From positions 1 through 38,648 of the forward strand of contig NZ_JACIAY010000019.1 in assembly GCF_014194975.1 (NCBI RefSeq): 38,648 nucleotides of DNA. The letters are read 5' to 3'. Of the stretch, positions 1-8,256 are shown one piece after another. Position 1 is the stretch's first letter. The number at the start of each line of letters is the position of its first letter. Below the pieces are notes generated by a model. That model ran no database searches, was not told where the DNA came from, and saw only the letters and a program-made list of their open reading frames with translations. A program made the translations under genes and the position numbers. Source of the DNA: Sphingomonas sp. BK580. GTDB taxonomy: Bacteria; Pseudomonadota; Alphaproteobacteria; Sphingomonadales; Sphingomonadaceae.

Positions 1-180
1 GTCCGCCAGCGCCGCGTCGAGCGCGGCGACCAGCAGCGGCACGTTGCGCGACTCATTGTACACCGGCACCACGATCGCCAGCTCCGCCGGCAGCGCGCGC
101 GCTGTCTCCGCGGCGCGCGCGCCAGCCGCCACGCCGTCACGCAGAACCGGGCGGTCCATTCCCTCTCCCATGGTGGTCAT
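1..180 (-). CDS. Family 2 glycosyltransferase, N-terminal part (runs off the left edge)
   Basis: Only the first 60 codons lie in the window. After a 32-residue lead the protein reads ELAIVVPVYNESRNVPLLVA, the start of a GT-A fold: the first beta strand and the PVYNE nucleotide-sugar contact typical of GT2 enzymes of the dolichyl/undecaprenyl-phosphate sugar transferase type. Its ATG at 180-178 overlaps the stop of the upstream gene (177-179) as ATGA, so the two are very likely translationally coupled. It probably transfers a sugar during EPS synthesis. Substrate and any C-terminal membrane segments cannot be seen. The GT2 assignment is firm; the subfamily is inference. Confidence 0.8.
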   Translation of the reverse strand, partial: MTTMGEGMDRPVLRDGVAAGARAAETARALPAELAIVVPVYNESRNVPLLVAALDAALAD

Positions 181-1343
181 CGCGGCACCGACCCCGTCAC
201 GGGCGGCGGATCGAGCCGTACCGACAGCGCCGGGTCCCATACCGTGTACGTCTTGCCCAGGAATATCGACTCGATCACCCCGACGCCGACGCCGTACAGG
301 CTGAGCACCGCCGAGGAGGCGAGCGACAGCGGCTTGGCCTGGGTCGTCTCGCCGATCACCAGCAGCAGCGCGGCGAGCAGCGCCAGCCCGCCCGCGAGTG
401 CCCAGCCCGCGGCGAGCGCGAACGCCAACCCCGCGCACAGCGCCGCCCCAGCGACGAAGAAGGGCATCAGCCACTTCATCGGGCGGTGCGACACATAAGC
501 GTAGAGCGGCAGGAAGCGCATGCGGCGCAACTGCGGCCACATCGCGCGATGGACGTTGAGCGCCTGGCACGCGATCCGCTGCTTGCGCCGCTTCTCCTCG
601 TTGGCACCGGTGGCGCTGCGCTCATACACCTCGACGTCGTCGGCGCTGACGATGCGCTTGCCCGCGATCAGGATGGTGAGACTGAGGAACAAGTCATCGA
701 TGAGGTGCGGCGGCGGCGGCCGGTGCAGCGCGCGGCGCATCATGAACATCGCGCCGTCGCAGCCGATCAGCCCCATGCGATCGCTCTCGATTCGCTTGAT
801 CTGTTCCTCGCGCTGCCAATAACCGGAACCGAGCGCCGCGGTCGCGGTCTCGTCCGAGTTAGAATAGACCAGCCGTGCGGTGGCGCAGCCGACGCTCGGG
901 TCGGCGAGCCAGCGCGCCAGCCGCGTCGCGACATCGACCTGGCTCTCCACGTTGGCATCGGTGAACAGGATATAGTCGCTGCGGCTGCGCGCGACGAGCA
1001 GGTTCATGCCGAAGGTCTTGCCCGCACGCTCGGCACCCACCACGAGGTCGATCCGGTCGGCGTAGCGCTCGAGGATCGCGACCGTGCCGTCCTGCGGGGA
1101 GTCGGCGTAGACGTGGATCGTCGCCGGCCCATAGGCCGCGGCGACCTCGATCAACCGCTCCACCTTGGCGGCGATCACATCCTGCTCGTTATAGGCGCTC
1201 ATGCAGATCGCGAGCGACGGCGGCGGCGACGCCAGCTCGGCCGCCGGCACCGCCGGGCGCGCGCGCACGAAAAGGCGCAGGCTGAGCGGATAGGTCAGCA
1301 GCGGATGGACCGCGCATGCCAACAACATCGCGGCCACTACCAT
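177..1343 (-). CDS. Membrane-associated family 2 glycosyltransferase
   Basis: This 388-residue protein has one N-terminal membrane segment (about 1-25). A cytoplasmic GT-A domain follows, with SAYNE near residue 50, an FTDAN acidic motif near 126 and DDLF near 217. A KRRKQRI stretch sits where processive GT2 enzymes carry QxxRW. Three hydrophobic segments end the protein. This layout matches the cellulose-synthase/poly-GlcNAc-synthase-like GT2 group. It is the first gene of a leftward pair, coupled by ATGA to the next GT, and diverges from the export genes at 1554. It presumably adds a backbone or branch sugar from a nucleotide sugar; donor and acceptor are unknown. The exact start is uncertain because no strong ribosome site precedes the ATG. 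Confidence 0.82.
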   Translation of the reverse strand: MVVAAMLLACAVHPLLTYPLSLRLFVRARPAVPAAELASPPPSLAICMSAYNEQDVIAAKVERLIEVAAAYGPATIHVYADSPQDGTVAILERYADRIDLVVGAERAGKTFGMNLLVARSRSDYILFTDANVESQVDVATRLARWLADPSVGCATARLVYSNSDETATAALGSGYWQREEQIKRIESDRMGLIGCDGAMFMMRRALHRPPPPHLIDDLFLSLTILIAGKRIVSADDVEVYERSATGANEEKRRKQRIACQALNVHRAMWPQLRRMRFLPLYAYVSHRPMKWLMPFFVAGAALCAGLAFALAAGWALAGGLALLAALLLVIGETTQAKPLSLASSAVLSLYGVGVGVIESIFLGKTYTVWDPALSVRLDPPPVTGSVPR

Positions 1344-1500
1344 CGCGAGAACGCTCGACGTATCTATTGGAAGTCGCCCCGACTAACGACCGCGTACACT
1401 GGCCCCTGAGCCCGTAGAGTGTGGCGAGACGTCACCTGATGCAACGGAAAATCCAACACTTACCATATCAGAACAGGACATCATGCTGCGCCGCACCATG

Positions 1501-1530
1501 TTGACGCGGCGCGCTGTTCACTGGTAGGTA
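1501..1530 (+). promoter_or_regulatory. Candidate sigma70-type promoter for the export operon
   Basis: TTGACG at 1501-1506 is a near-perfect -35 box. TAGGTA lies 18 bp further on as a weak -10, about 30 bp before the GTG start of the Wza-like gene. The 210 bp between the divergent glycosyltransferase and export genes is the obvious place for both promoters. This is motif inspection only. Confidence 0.3.
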
Positions 1531-1559
1531 TCGACGCTGTTAACCGGGGAGCAGTGTCG

Positions 1560-2114
1560 GTGCGTATCACAGCCTGTTGGGGTCTGATCCTGCTTGCCAA
1601 CGCGGGCATAGCGGGGGCGCAGAACGCACCCGCGCCCGCCGCGGCGACGAGTACGCCGGCTTATCTGCTCGGGCCGGGCGACAAGGTGCAGATCGCGGTC
1701 TATGGCGAGCAGGAGCTCACCGGCGAGCAGCTGGTCGGCCCCGACGGCAGCGTGACGCTGCCGCTGATCGGCCGTGTGATGGCCAAGGGTCGCTCGGTCA
1801 ACCAGGTCTCCGAGGACATCCGGGCGCGGCTCGCCGACGGTTTCGTGCAGAACCCGAGCGTGGCGGTGACGATCGTCAACTATCGCCCCTTCTACATTCT
1901 CGGCGAGGTCAATACGCCCGGCCAATATGAGTACGCGCAGGGAATGACCGTCCTGTCCGCGGTCGCTCGCGCCGGCGGCTTCACCTACCGCGCCAAGAAG
2001 AGCGAAGTGTTCGTCAAGCGTGAGGGCGACCCGCAGGAATATCGCGTCCGCGTCACCAATGACCTGCTGATCCAGCCCGGCGACACGATCAGAGTCGGCG
2101 AGCGCTACTTCTGA
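1560..2114 (+). CDS. Wza/GumB-like polysaccharide export protein
   Basis: Periplasmic or outer-membrane component of capsule/EPS export. A signal peptide (about 1-22, ending GIAGAQ) precedes the polysaccharide-export domain (YLLGPGDKVQIAVYG, then VGPDGSVTLPLIGRV). An SLBB-like part follows (YILGEVNTPGQYEY through the C-terminal RVGERYF). At about 184 residues it is short, like GumB, and lacks the extra domains of E. coli Wza. Two GTG starts are possible, 1554 and 1560. The GGGGAG at 1546-1551 is 8 bp from 1560 but only 2 bp from 1554, so 1560 is preferred. There is no lipobox cysteine. Its stop overlaps the next ATG (TGATG), so it is coupled to the outer-membrane protein gene. Confidence 0.9.
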   Translation: MRITACWGLILLANAGIAGAQNAPAPAAATSTPAYLLGPGDKVQIAVYGEQELTGEQLVGPDGSVTLPLIGRVMAKGRSVNQVSEDIRARLADGFVQNPSVAVTIVNYRPFYILGEVNTPGQYEYAQGMTVLSAVARAGGFTYRAKKSEVFVKREGDPQEYRVRVTNDLLIQPGDTIRVGERYF

Positions 2115-3439
2115 TGCGGCGCGCTCTCTCGCGCGCACGTCGGTCCGCCGCGGCGAACGCGTCGCTGGTCGGCGTGCTGCTCGCCGCGGGTGCGGCCTGG
2201 CCTTGCGCCGCCGACGCGCAGGTGTTCGGCCAGCTGCTCGACTCCGAGATCCCGCTGACCACGCAGACCGGGCGCAACCAGGGCGTGCTGGAGCGGCCCA
2301 AGCCCGAGCTGGCGCCGATCGGCCTGCCGCTCGGCAGCTTCCGGCTCTATCCCGACGTGAGCGCCGGCGTCGGCGTCACCACCAACGTCGTGGGTGCCTC
2401 GGTCGACGCGCGCTCCGACACATTCGCGACCTTCTCGCCGCAGCTGACGCTCCGCAGCGACTGGGGCCGGCACCAGCTCAACGGCATCGTGAACTATTCG
2501 GCGGTGCGCTATCGCTGGACCTCCCCGCGCGACGAGGACGCCTTCCTCGCGGAATTGTCCGGCCGGCTCGACGTCGTCGGCGAGAGCCAGATCAGCGGGG
2601 CGGCCTCGTATCGGCGCACCTACGAGAGCCAGCAGGAAGCCAACTTTCCGGTCAACGGCGCCGGCTCGGTGGCGGTCGACCAGGCCCGCGGGATGTTGCG
2701 CGCCGCGGTCGTGACGAATCGGCTGCGCTGGACCTTTAGCGGGGACTTGAACACCTTCCGCTACGGCGACACGATCAGCACAACGGGCGCGCGGCTCGAC
2801 CTCTCGTTCCGTGACCGCGACGTGTATCGCGGAACGGTGCGCGCCGAATATCAGCTGAGCCCTGACAATTCCATCTTCGCGCAGGGCACGTACCGGCGCA
2901 CGGATTACGTCACCACCAACGAACTCGATGATCGCACCAGCAGCGAGTGGCGCGGCGGGATCGGCGCGATCGCCGACGTGAGCGAGCTGCTGCGCGTCGC
3001 CGGGGGTATCGGCTATTTCCGGCGCACCTATGCCAACCCGGTGTTCGTGCCGATCGGCGGCATCGCGATCGACCTTCGCGCCGATTATTATCTGTCGCCG
3101 CTGACGACGATCTCTGCGGTCGTCTCGCGTCAGCCCGAGGACGCGGCGGTCCGCGGTTCGCCCGGTTACATCGCCAGCCGGACCGGCCTGCGCGTCAACC
3201 ACGAGTTGCTGCGCAGCTTAGTTCCTTACATCGGACTTGATTACTTCACCGGCACCTTCAAGAATTTCAACCGTAAGGACACCGGTATCATCGCACTCGG
3301 CGGCTTCGATTACACGCTGAATCGGCGGTGGGTGCTCAGCCTCGACGCCAATTACAGCTCGCGGCAGAGCTCGGGGACGCAGCGCGCACCGGGGATCAAT
3401 GAGTTCCGCGCGCTCACCAGCATGAAGTTCAGGATTTGA
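2114..3439 (+). CDS. Outer-membrane beta-barrel protein of the EPS export system (BBP2-like)
   Basis: A 441-residue protein with an Arg-rich n-region, a hydrophobic core and likely cleavage near ADA-QVFG (about residue 35). The rest is alternating beta-strand sequence with many aromatic-ended strands (for example IDLRADYYLSPLTTISAVVS) and a C-terminal strand ending SMKFRI, typical of outer-membrane barrels. It resembles the putative beta-barrel porin 2 group often found beside Wza/Wzc genes in sphingomonads. It overlaps the preceding gene by 1 bp and lies 44 bp before the kinase. A role as an EPS conduit or export accessory follows from context; the barrel fold is well supported. Confidence 0.75.
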   Translation: MRRALSRARRSAAANASLVGVLLAAGAAWPCAADAQVFGQLLDSEIPLTTQTGRNQGVLERPKPELAPIGLPLGSFRLYPDVSAGVGVTTNVVGASVDARSDTFATFSPQLTLRSDWGRHQLNGIVNYSAVRYRWTSPRDEDAFLAELSGRLDVVGESQISGAASYRRTYESQQEANFPVNGAGSVAVDQARGMLRAAVVTNRLRWTFSGDLNTFRYGDTISTTGARLDLSFRDRDVYRGTVRAEYQLSPDNSIFAQGTYRRTDYVTTNELDDRTSSEWRGGIGAIADVSELLRVAGGIGYFRRTYANPVFVPIGGIAIDLRADYYLSPLTTISAVVSRQPEDAAVRGSPGYIASRTGLRVNHELLRSLVPYIGLDYFTGTFKNFNRKDTGIIALGGFDYTLNRRWVLSLDANYSSRQSSGTQRAPGINEFRALTSMKFRI

Positions 3440-3483
3440 CCCAGGGCGATGTCCGCATCGATCCCCGCAAGCGCAGGTAGCTT

Positions 3484-5598
3484 ATGAATCAGGAGACGAT
3501 CCGAGACCCTGGACCGCAGGATCTCGCCGGGCTGTTCTCGCGCTTGAAGCGGCACCTGCCGCTCAGCGTCGCGATCGTGGCCGCCATGCTGGTGCTGGCC
3601 TATGTCGGTACCAAGCTGATGTCGCCCAAATATACCGCGACGACGCAGCTGCAATATGCGCCGGCCGCGACGCTGGCGCGCGATGCAGGGTCGCAAGCGC
3701 AGCGCTCGCTCTCCGACCAGGAGCGTGACGCGGCGATCAGCGCGCAATTGCAGATCGTCAGCTCGCTGCCCGTGGCCAAGCAGGTGCTGCGCGACAAGGC
3801 CGTGCTGAACAACGCGCGCCTGCGCCAGGTCGCCAAGTCAATGGACCCGAGCGGCCAGTCGGTCGACGCGCTCGCCTCCGCGCTGCTCGCCAATGTCGCC
3901 GCCGCGCGCGTGGGCCAAACTCCACTGTTCACCATCAGCTACACCGATGCCAATCCGCTCGACGCGGCGCGCATCGCCAACGCCTTCTCGCGCGCCTATC
4001 TCACGGTGCAGGCGCAGCAGAAGGCCGGCACCGAGGACGGCGGCAAGACCGACCTCAACAAGCAACTCGCGCTGCTCGGCCAGCGCGCGCGCGAGGCCGA
4101 CGCCGCGGTGGCGGCCTATCGCCTGCGCAACAACATCGTCGTCGACCCCACCTCGACCGGACAGGGGGAGGCACTCACTGACATGAACAACTCGCTCGCC
4201 GGCGCACGCGGCGAGGCGGCACAGGCTGCGGTGCGCGGCCAGGCGAGCGGCAGCACGGTGATCTCGGGCGGCGTGGATACCAGCGCTCTGTCGAGCCTGC
4301 GCCAGCAGCGCGCCGAGGCGGCGCGTGACCTCGCCGGGCTGAGCGCACGCTACGGCGACCGCAACCCGCAGGTGATCGACGCCCGCCAGCGCGTCGCCGA
4401 GCTCGACAAATCGGTCGATCGCGAGATGGCGAGCGTTTCGCGCAGCGTTCGCGCCGAGTCCGATGCGGCACGCGCGCGCGCCGCCTCGATCGAGTCGAGC
4501 CTCGCGCAGACGCAGGGTCGGCTCGCGTCCAACGTCCGCGCCGGCGTCGAACTCGCCGAGCTGCAGCGTCGCGCGGATGCCGCGCGCCAGCTCTACTCGA
4601 ACCTGCTCGCCAACGTCGGCCAGCAGACGACCAATCTCGCGATCGTCCAGCCTGACGCGCAGATCGTCGTCGAGGCGGTGCCGCCGCTCAGCCCCTCGTC
4701 GCCGCGGCTGCTGATCAACCTGCTCGTCGGCTTCGCGCTCGGCAGCGCGATCGCGCTGGCCCTGGCCTATCTGCGCGAGCGCTGGTCGCAGACGATCAAC
4801 ACGATCGACGACATCCAGCGCCTGCTCGGCGTCGACTTCCTCAACTCGATCCCGACGCTCACGTCGGCGATCGACAAGCCGCGGACGAAGGACGCGGCCG
4901 AAGCGGTGATCCTGCACCCGATGTCGTCCTACGCCGAGGCGTTCCGCAGTCTCGCGACCACGCTGATCTTCGACGCGCGCGAGGCGCCGACCGAGGGCGG
5001 GCGCGTGATCGGCGTCACCTCCGCGCTGCCGCGCGAGGGCAAGACCACCACCACCGCCTCGATGGCGCGCGTGCTGGCGATGGCCTCGACCAAGGTGGTG
5101 ATCATCGACGCCGACCTGCGGCGCCGCTCGGTGACCCAGGCGATGTGCCCCGACGCCACGCTGGGCTGGACCAACGCGCTCAACGGCGAGACGACGCTGC
5201 GCGACGTGATGGTCGCCGACCAGACCGGCGCGGTGATCCTGCCGATCACGCCGGGCGCGGAGAAGAGCCAGCGCATCTTCGAGACCGAGGCGTTCAAGGA
5301 CATGCTCGCCACGCTGCGGCGCGAGTTCGAGGTGATCCTGATCGATACCGCGCCGGTGCTCGCCGTGGTCGACACGCGGACGATGATCCCGCAGCTCGAC
5401 TCGCTCGCGCTGCTGACGCACTGGCGCCGCACCCCGGTGAAGGCGGTACGCGCCGCGCTCCACCAGATCGAGACCGTCGGCGGCTCGGTCGCGGGCGTGG
5501 CGATGACGATGGTCAACCTGAAGACGCAGGCGCAGTCGGGTTACGGCGACGCGTCTTACTACTACACCGACATGAAGGAATATTACGTCAGCAACTGA
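3484..5598 (+). CDS. Polysaccharide co-polymerase fused to BY-type tyrosine kinase (Wzc-like)
   Basis: A 704-residue inner-membrane protein controlling chain length and export. The first membrane segment is near 24-46, then a long periplasmic Wzz-type region with coiled-coil heptads (about 170-390), then a second segment near 408-430. The cytoplasmic kinase has Walker A ALPREGKT (lysine 520), Walker A' VVIIDADLRR (538-547) and Walker B VILIDTAP (617-624). The tail YGDASYYYTDMKEYYVSN supplies six tyrosines for autophosphorylation. So the Wzz and kinase parts are one polypeptide, as in Proteobacteria, not split as in Firmicutes. AGGTAG just upstream supports the ATG. A dedicated low-molecular-weight phosphatase (Wzb) is not visible nearby. 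Confidence 0.93.
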   Translation: MNQETIRDPGPQDLAGLFSRLKRHLPLSVAIVAAMLVLAYVGTKLMSPKYTATTQLQYAPAATLARDAGSQAQRSLSDQERDAAISAQLQIVSSLPVAKQVLRDKAVLNNARLRQVAKSMDPSGQSVDALASALLANVAAARVGQTPLFTISYTDANPLDAARIANAFSRAYLTVQAQQKAGTEDGGKTDLNKQLALLGQRAREADAAVAAYRLRNNIVVDPTSTGQGEALTDMNNSLAGARGEAAQAAVRGQASGSTVISGGVDTSALSSLRQQRAEAARDLAGLSARYGDRNPQVIDARQRVAELDKSVDREMASVSRSVRAESDAARARAASIESSLAQTQGRLASNVRAGVELAELQRRADAARQLYSNLLANVGQQTTNLAIVQPDAQIVVEAVPPLSPSSPRLLINLLVGFALGSAIALALAYLRERWSQTINTIDDIQRLLGVDFLNSIPTLTSAIDKPRTKDAAEAVILHPMSSYAEAFRSLATTLIFDAREAPTEGGRVIGVTSALPREGKTTTTASMARVLAMASTKVVIIDADLRRRSVTQAMCPDATLGWTNALNGETTLRDVMVADQTGAVILPITPGAEKSQRIFETEAFKDMLATLRREFEVILIDTAPVLAVVDTRTMIPQLDSLALLTHWRRTPVKAVRAALHQIETVGGSVAGVAMTMVNLKTQAQSGYGDASYYYTDMKEYYVSN

Positions 5599-5639
5599 CG
5601 GCGGGCCGCGTCGGCGTGAGCCGACGCCGTCAGCCGTCT

Positions 5640-5732
5640 TCCCGAAGTCGTTTCGCGATCCACCGTGCCGCAGGCGCCGCCATCTGTGCGAGTGCGGAGC
5701 GGTGGATCCTGAGACGAGCTCAGGATGACGCA
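5640..5732. repeat. REP-like intergenic palindrome upstream of the flippase gene
   Basis: The spacer after the kinase gene ends in a clear hairpin, ATCCTGAG at 5706-5713 paired with CTCAGGAT at 5719-5726 around ACGAG, followed by GACG. A partner half (CGATCCACCG near 5658) and GCGGTGGATCC near 5700 suggest a longer folded element. This GATCCTGAG...CTCAGGATGACG motif is the kind of dispersed repeat common between sphingomonad genes. A reading frame crossing it (start 5725) is an artefact. Confidence 0.6.
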
Positions 5733-5832
5733 AGAGGGTGTGCCGCGCGCGCGAGCATCCTCGCCCCCTTCCCCATCATCATCGCCCCGACGAGGAGGAC
5801 CGACCATCCCGGCGCAACGCCTCGAACGCGCG

Positions 5833-7122
5833 ATGCGCACGCTGGCCGCGCCGCTCGAACGGCGCGTCGGGGCCGCCGCGGCGCCGCGGCTGTACGCGCT
5901 GGTCGACCAGGGCACGTCGGGGCTCGGCAACATCATCGCCTTCGCGCTGCTCGGCCGCGCGCTGACGGTGACCGAGTTCGGCGCGGTCGGCATGATGATC
6001 GGGCTCCACTACGTCATCGCCGGCTTCCATCGCTCCGCCGCGGTGCTGCCCTTCACCACCGACCATCGCGCCGACCACGACCCGCGCGCCGCGCATGCCG
6101 AGAACAGCGACTGGTGGTGGATCGCGCTCGCGCTCGCGCTGGCGCTCTCGGCCGCGACCGCGCTGGTGGGCGGCGCGGTCGCGATGGCGGCGCGGCGCTG
6201 GCCCGAATGCGGCTGGGCGGTCGAGCCGCTGCTGCTCACCGCGCTGATCTCGCCCGCGATGCTGGGATGGGAGTTCGCGCGGCGCTGGCTCTACAAGATC
6301 GACCGCGCCGACATGGTGGCGCTGTGCGCAACCGCCTATTTCCTCGTGCTCGCGCTCGCCGCGCTGATGGCCGGGCGGCTCGGCCTGGGGGCCCCCGGCG
6401 GCGCGCTCGCCTGGGTGCTCGCCAGCCTCGCCGCGCTCGGGCTCGCCCTGCCGGGGCTCGCCCCTGCCCGCGCCGACCGCGCCGGGGTGCGTGCACTGGT
6501 GCGGCGCCATCGCGCCGAGTCGAGCTGGCTCGCCGCGACCAATCTCCCCTACTCGGTCTACAGCACCGCCTCGATCGTGGTGGTGATCGGCGTGCTGGTC
6601 GGGCCCGTCGCGGCGGCGCTGTTCACCGCGGCGCGCACGCTGACCAACCCGGCGATGAGCATCGTCTCGGCGATCGACTCGATCGACAAGCCGCGCGCCG
6701 CGCGCGCCTTCGCTGGCGAGGGACTCCCCGGACTGGCGCGCGTGGTGCGGCGCTCGCGGCTCACGATCGCGGTGGCGACCGGGCTCTATCTCGCGCTGGT
6801 GGCGGTGTTCGCCGCGCCGCTCGTCGCGCTGGTGTTCCACGGGCAATATGACGGCTCGGCCGCCAACGTGCGGCTGCTCGCGCTCGGCTTCTTCCTGTTC
6901 GGGCTCAACCTGCCGTCGGAGACGCTGCTGATCGTGCGCCGCGCCGGCCGGACGATGCTGGCGATCCGCTGCGTCACCGCGGCCCTGACGATCCTCGGCC
7001 TGTGGCTCGGCGGCCGCCACGGCGTCGCCGGCATGGCGATCGCCTTCGCCGTGACCCAGGCGTTCAACCTGCTGCTGCTGCGCGCCGCCGAGGCGCGCCA
7101 CGCGCGAGAGACCTTCGCATGA
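5833..7122 (+). CDS. Wzx-like polysaccharide flippase / multi-span membrane transporter
   Basis: About 430 residues with 10-12 hydrophobic segments spread over the length. The features fit an MOP-superfamily lipid-linked oligosaccharide flippase: a conserved-looking N-terminal gate region (LVDQGTSGLGNIIAFALLGRALTVTEFGAVGM), paired helices, charged short loops, and a late half beginning near SWLAATNLPYSVYS. In context it would flip undecaprenyl-linked repeat units for the polymerase at 10682. The first ATG after the spacer repeat is at 5833. However, a strong GAGGAGGA at 5792-5799 lies 34 bp upstream, nearer to an in-frame ATC at 5806, so the true start is unsettled. The gene ends in an ATGA overlap with the next glycosyltransferase. 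Confidence 0.75.
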   Translation: MRTLAAPLERRVGAAAAPRLYALVDQGTSGLGNIIAFALLGRALTVTEFGAVGMMIGLHYVIAGFHRSAAVLPFTTDHRADHDPRAAHAENSDWWWIALALALALSAATALVGGAVAMAARRWPECGWAVEPLLLTALISPAMLGWEFARRWLYKIDRADMVALCATAYFLVLALAALMAGRLGLGAPGGALAWVLASLAALGLALPGLAPARADRAGVRALVRRHRAESSWLAATNLPYSVYSTASIVVVIGVLVGPVAAALFTAARTLTNPAMSIVSAIDSIDKPRAARAFAGEGLPGLARVVRRSRLTIAVATGLYLALVAVFAAPLVALVFHGQYDGSAANVRLLALGFFLFGLNLPSETLLIVRRAGRTMLAIRCVTAALTILGLWLGGRHGVAGMAIAFAVTQAFNLLLLRAAEARHARETFA

Positions 7123-8015
7123 CCGACATCCGCTACTCGATCGCGATCCTCACCTACGCGCGCGAGCCGATCCTCGCGGAGGTCATCGAGCGGCTCGCCC
7201 AGCACCTCGCCGGGCGCGCCGATTACGAGCTGATCGTGATCGACAACAACGTCGAGCGGATCGACCGCACCGCGCAGCTCGCCCCGTTCGCCCACGCGGT
7301 GCACCTGTGGGACGGAGCCAACAAGGGTGTGGTCGCGCGCAACCTCGCGTTCGAGCGCGCGCGCGGCGACGTGATCGTGCTGCTCGACGACGACGTGTTC
7401 GTCGACACGCCCGACTTCCTCGACCGGTTCGGCGCCTTGTTCGACGCGACGCCGCGGCTCGGCGCGGTGACGATCCGCAAGCACGTGCGCGGCGAGACCC
7501 GCCCCCGCCCCGACCTGATCCCGCACACCGACAAGTCGATCGACCTCAGCAAGCCGTTCGACACCTTCCGCTTCGTCGGCGGCTGCGTGGCCTTCCGCGC
7601 CGCGACGATCAGCGAGACCGGCGGCTTCCTGCCCGATTTCTTCTACGGCTTGGAGGAGATCGAGCTCTCCTACCGCATCATCGATCGCGGCTGGACGATC
7701 CGCTACCAGCCCGACATCGTCTGCGAGGAGCTGGAGCATCCCGCCGGGCGCAAGCCCAAAAGGCTGGTGCAGTCGGACCGGCTGACCAACAAGTTCATCA
7801 TCAGCTATCTGCGCATGCCCTCACCCTATGTGTGGGTGAACCTGATCGCCTTTCCGCCCTATGCCTACGCCTTCGCGCGCGGCGAGATGGACGTGGGGCG
7901 CGCGATGCGCCAGTTCGTGACGTGGCTGCGCCGCCGCGACCGGCCCGCGCGCGCGCCGATCGGCAAAGCGGCGCAGCGCTACATCCGCGACTGTGGGGGG
8001 CACCTGTGGCGGTGA
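7119..8015 (+). CDS. Family 2 glycosyltransferase
   Basis: A soluble-looking 298-residue GT2 enzyme. The N-terminus IRYSIAILTYAREPILAEVI begins the nucleotide-binding fold. VIVLLDDDVFVD provides the DxD metal/nucleotide motif (about residues 85-96). GGCVAFRAATI and the ELSYRIIDRG acidic helix match the acceptor side and catalytic base region of rhamnosyl/galactosyl-type GT2 proteins. Its ATG overlaps the flippase stop (ATGA), so it belongs to the same transcript. It should add one sugar of the EPS repeat unit at the cytoplasmic face; donor sugar not predictable. A large intergenic repeat element follows, which may end or attenuate the transcript. Confidence 0.87.
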   Translation: MTDIRYSIAILTYAREPILAEVIERLAQHLAGRADYELIVIDNNVERIDRTAQLAPFAHAVHLWDGANKGVVARNLAFERARGDVIVLLDDDVFVDTPDFLDRFGALFDATPRLGAVTIRKHVRGETRPRPDLIPHTDKSIDLSKPFDTFRFVGGCVAFRAATISETGGFLPDFFYGLEEIELSYRIIDRGWTIRYQPDIVCEELEHPAGRKPKRLVQSDRLTNKFIISYLRMPSPYVWVNLIAFPPYAYAFARGEMDVGRAMRQFVTWLRRRDRPARAPIGKAAQRYIRDCGGHLWR

Positions 8016-8025
8016 TCTCGCGGCA

Positions 8026-8229
8026 GATCCTCCCCGCTCGCGGGGAGGTGGCAGCGCGCAGCGCTGACGGAGGGGGAGCTCCGCGAGCGACCCGGCTCGC
8101 CTGGGGCAGCCGCCCTCCACCACCGCGCGACGCGCGGCGGGTGAGCTTTGGCGTGCTGCCAGCGCGCCAAGATCGTGTCCGGGGGACGCGATCTCGCTCG
8201 CACGCCCCCTCCCCGTGCCGGGGAGGATC
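8026..8229. repeat. Inverted-repeat intergenic element, copy 1
   Basis: A 204 bp element bounded by GATCCTCCCC (8026-8035) and GGGGAGGATC (8220-8229). Inside it has further palindromic parts such as CCCCGCTCGCGGGG and a GGCAGCGCGCAGCGCTGACGG segment. It fills nearly the whole spacer between the glycosyltransferase and aldo/keto reductase genes. Related copies lie at 17571, 28429 and 29473. It has no coding sense of its own; reading frames through it are spurious. Confidence 0.75.
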
Positions 8230-8256
8230 TTACGTCAGCCACCCGGAGACCCGCCG

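Noticed and set aside
2105..5733. Long minus-strand frames opposite the outer-membrane and kinase genes
   Set aside because: They are antisense shadows caused by high GC; their composition is Arg/Gly/Asp-rich with no domain, while the plus-strand genes have clear motifs.
5145..6851. Long frame of about 568 codons spanning the kinase end and the flippase
   Set aside because: It is an Arg/Ala-rich shadow crossing two well-supported genes in another frame and the spacer repeat.
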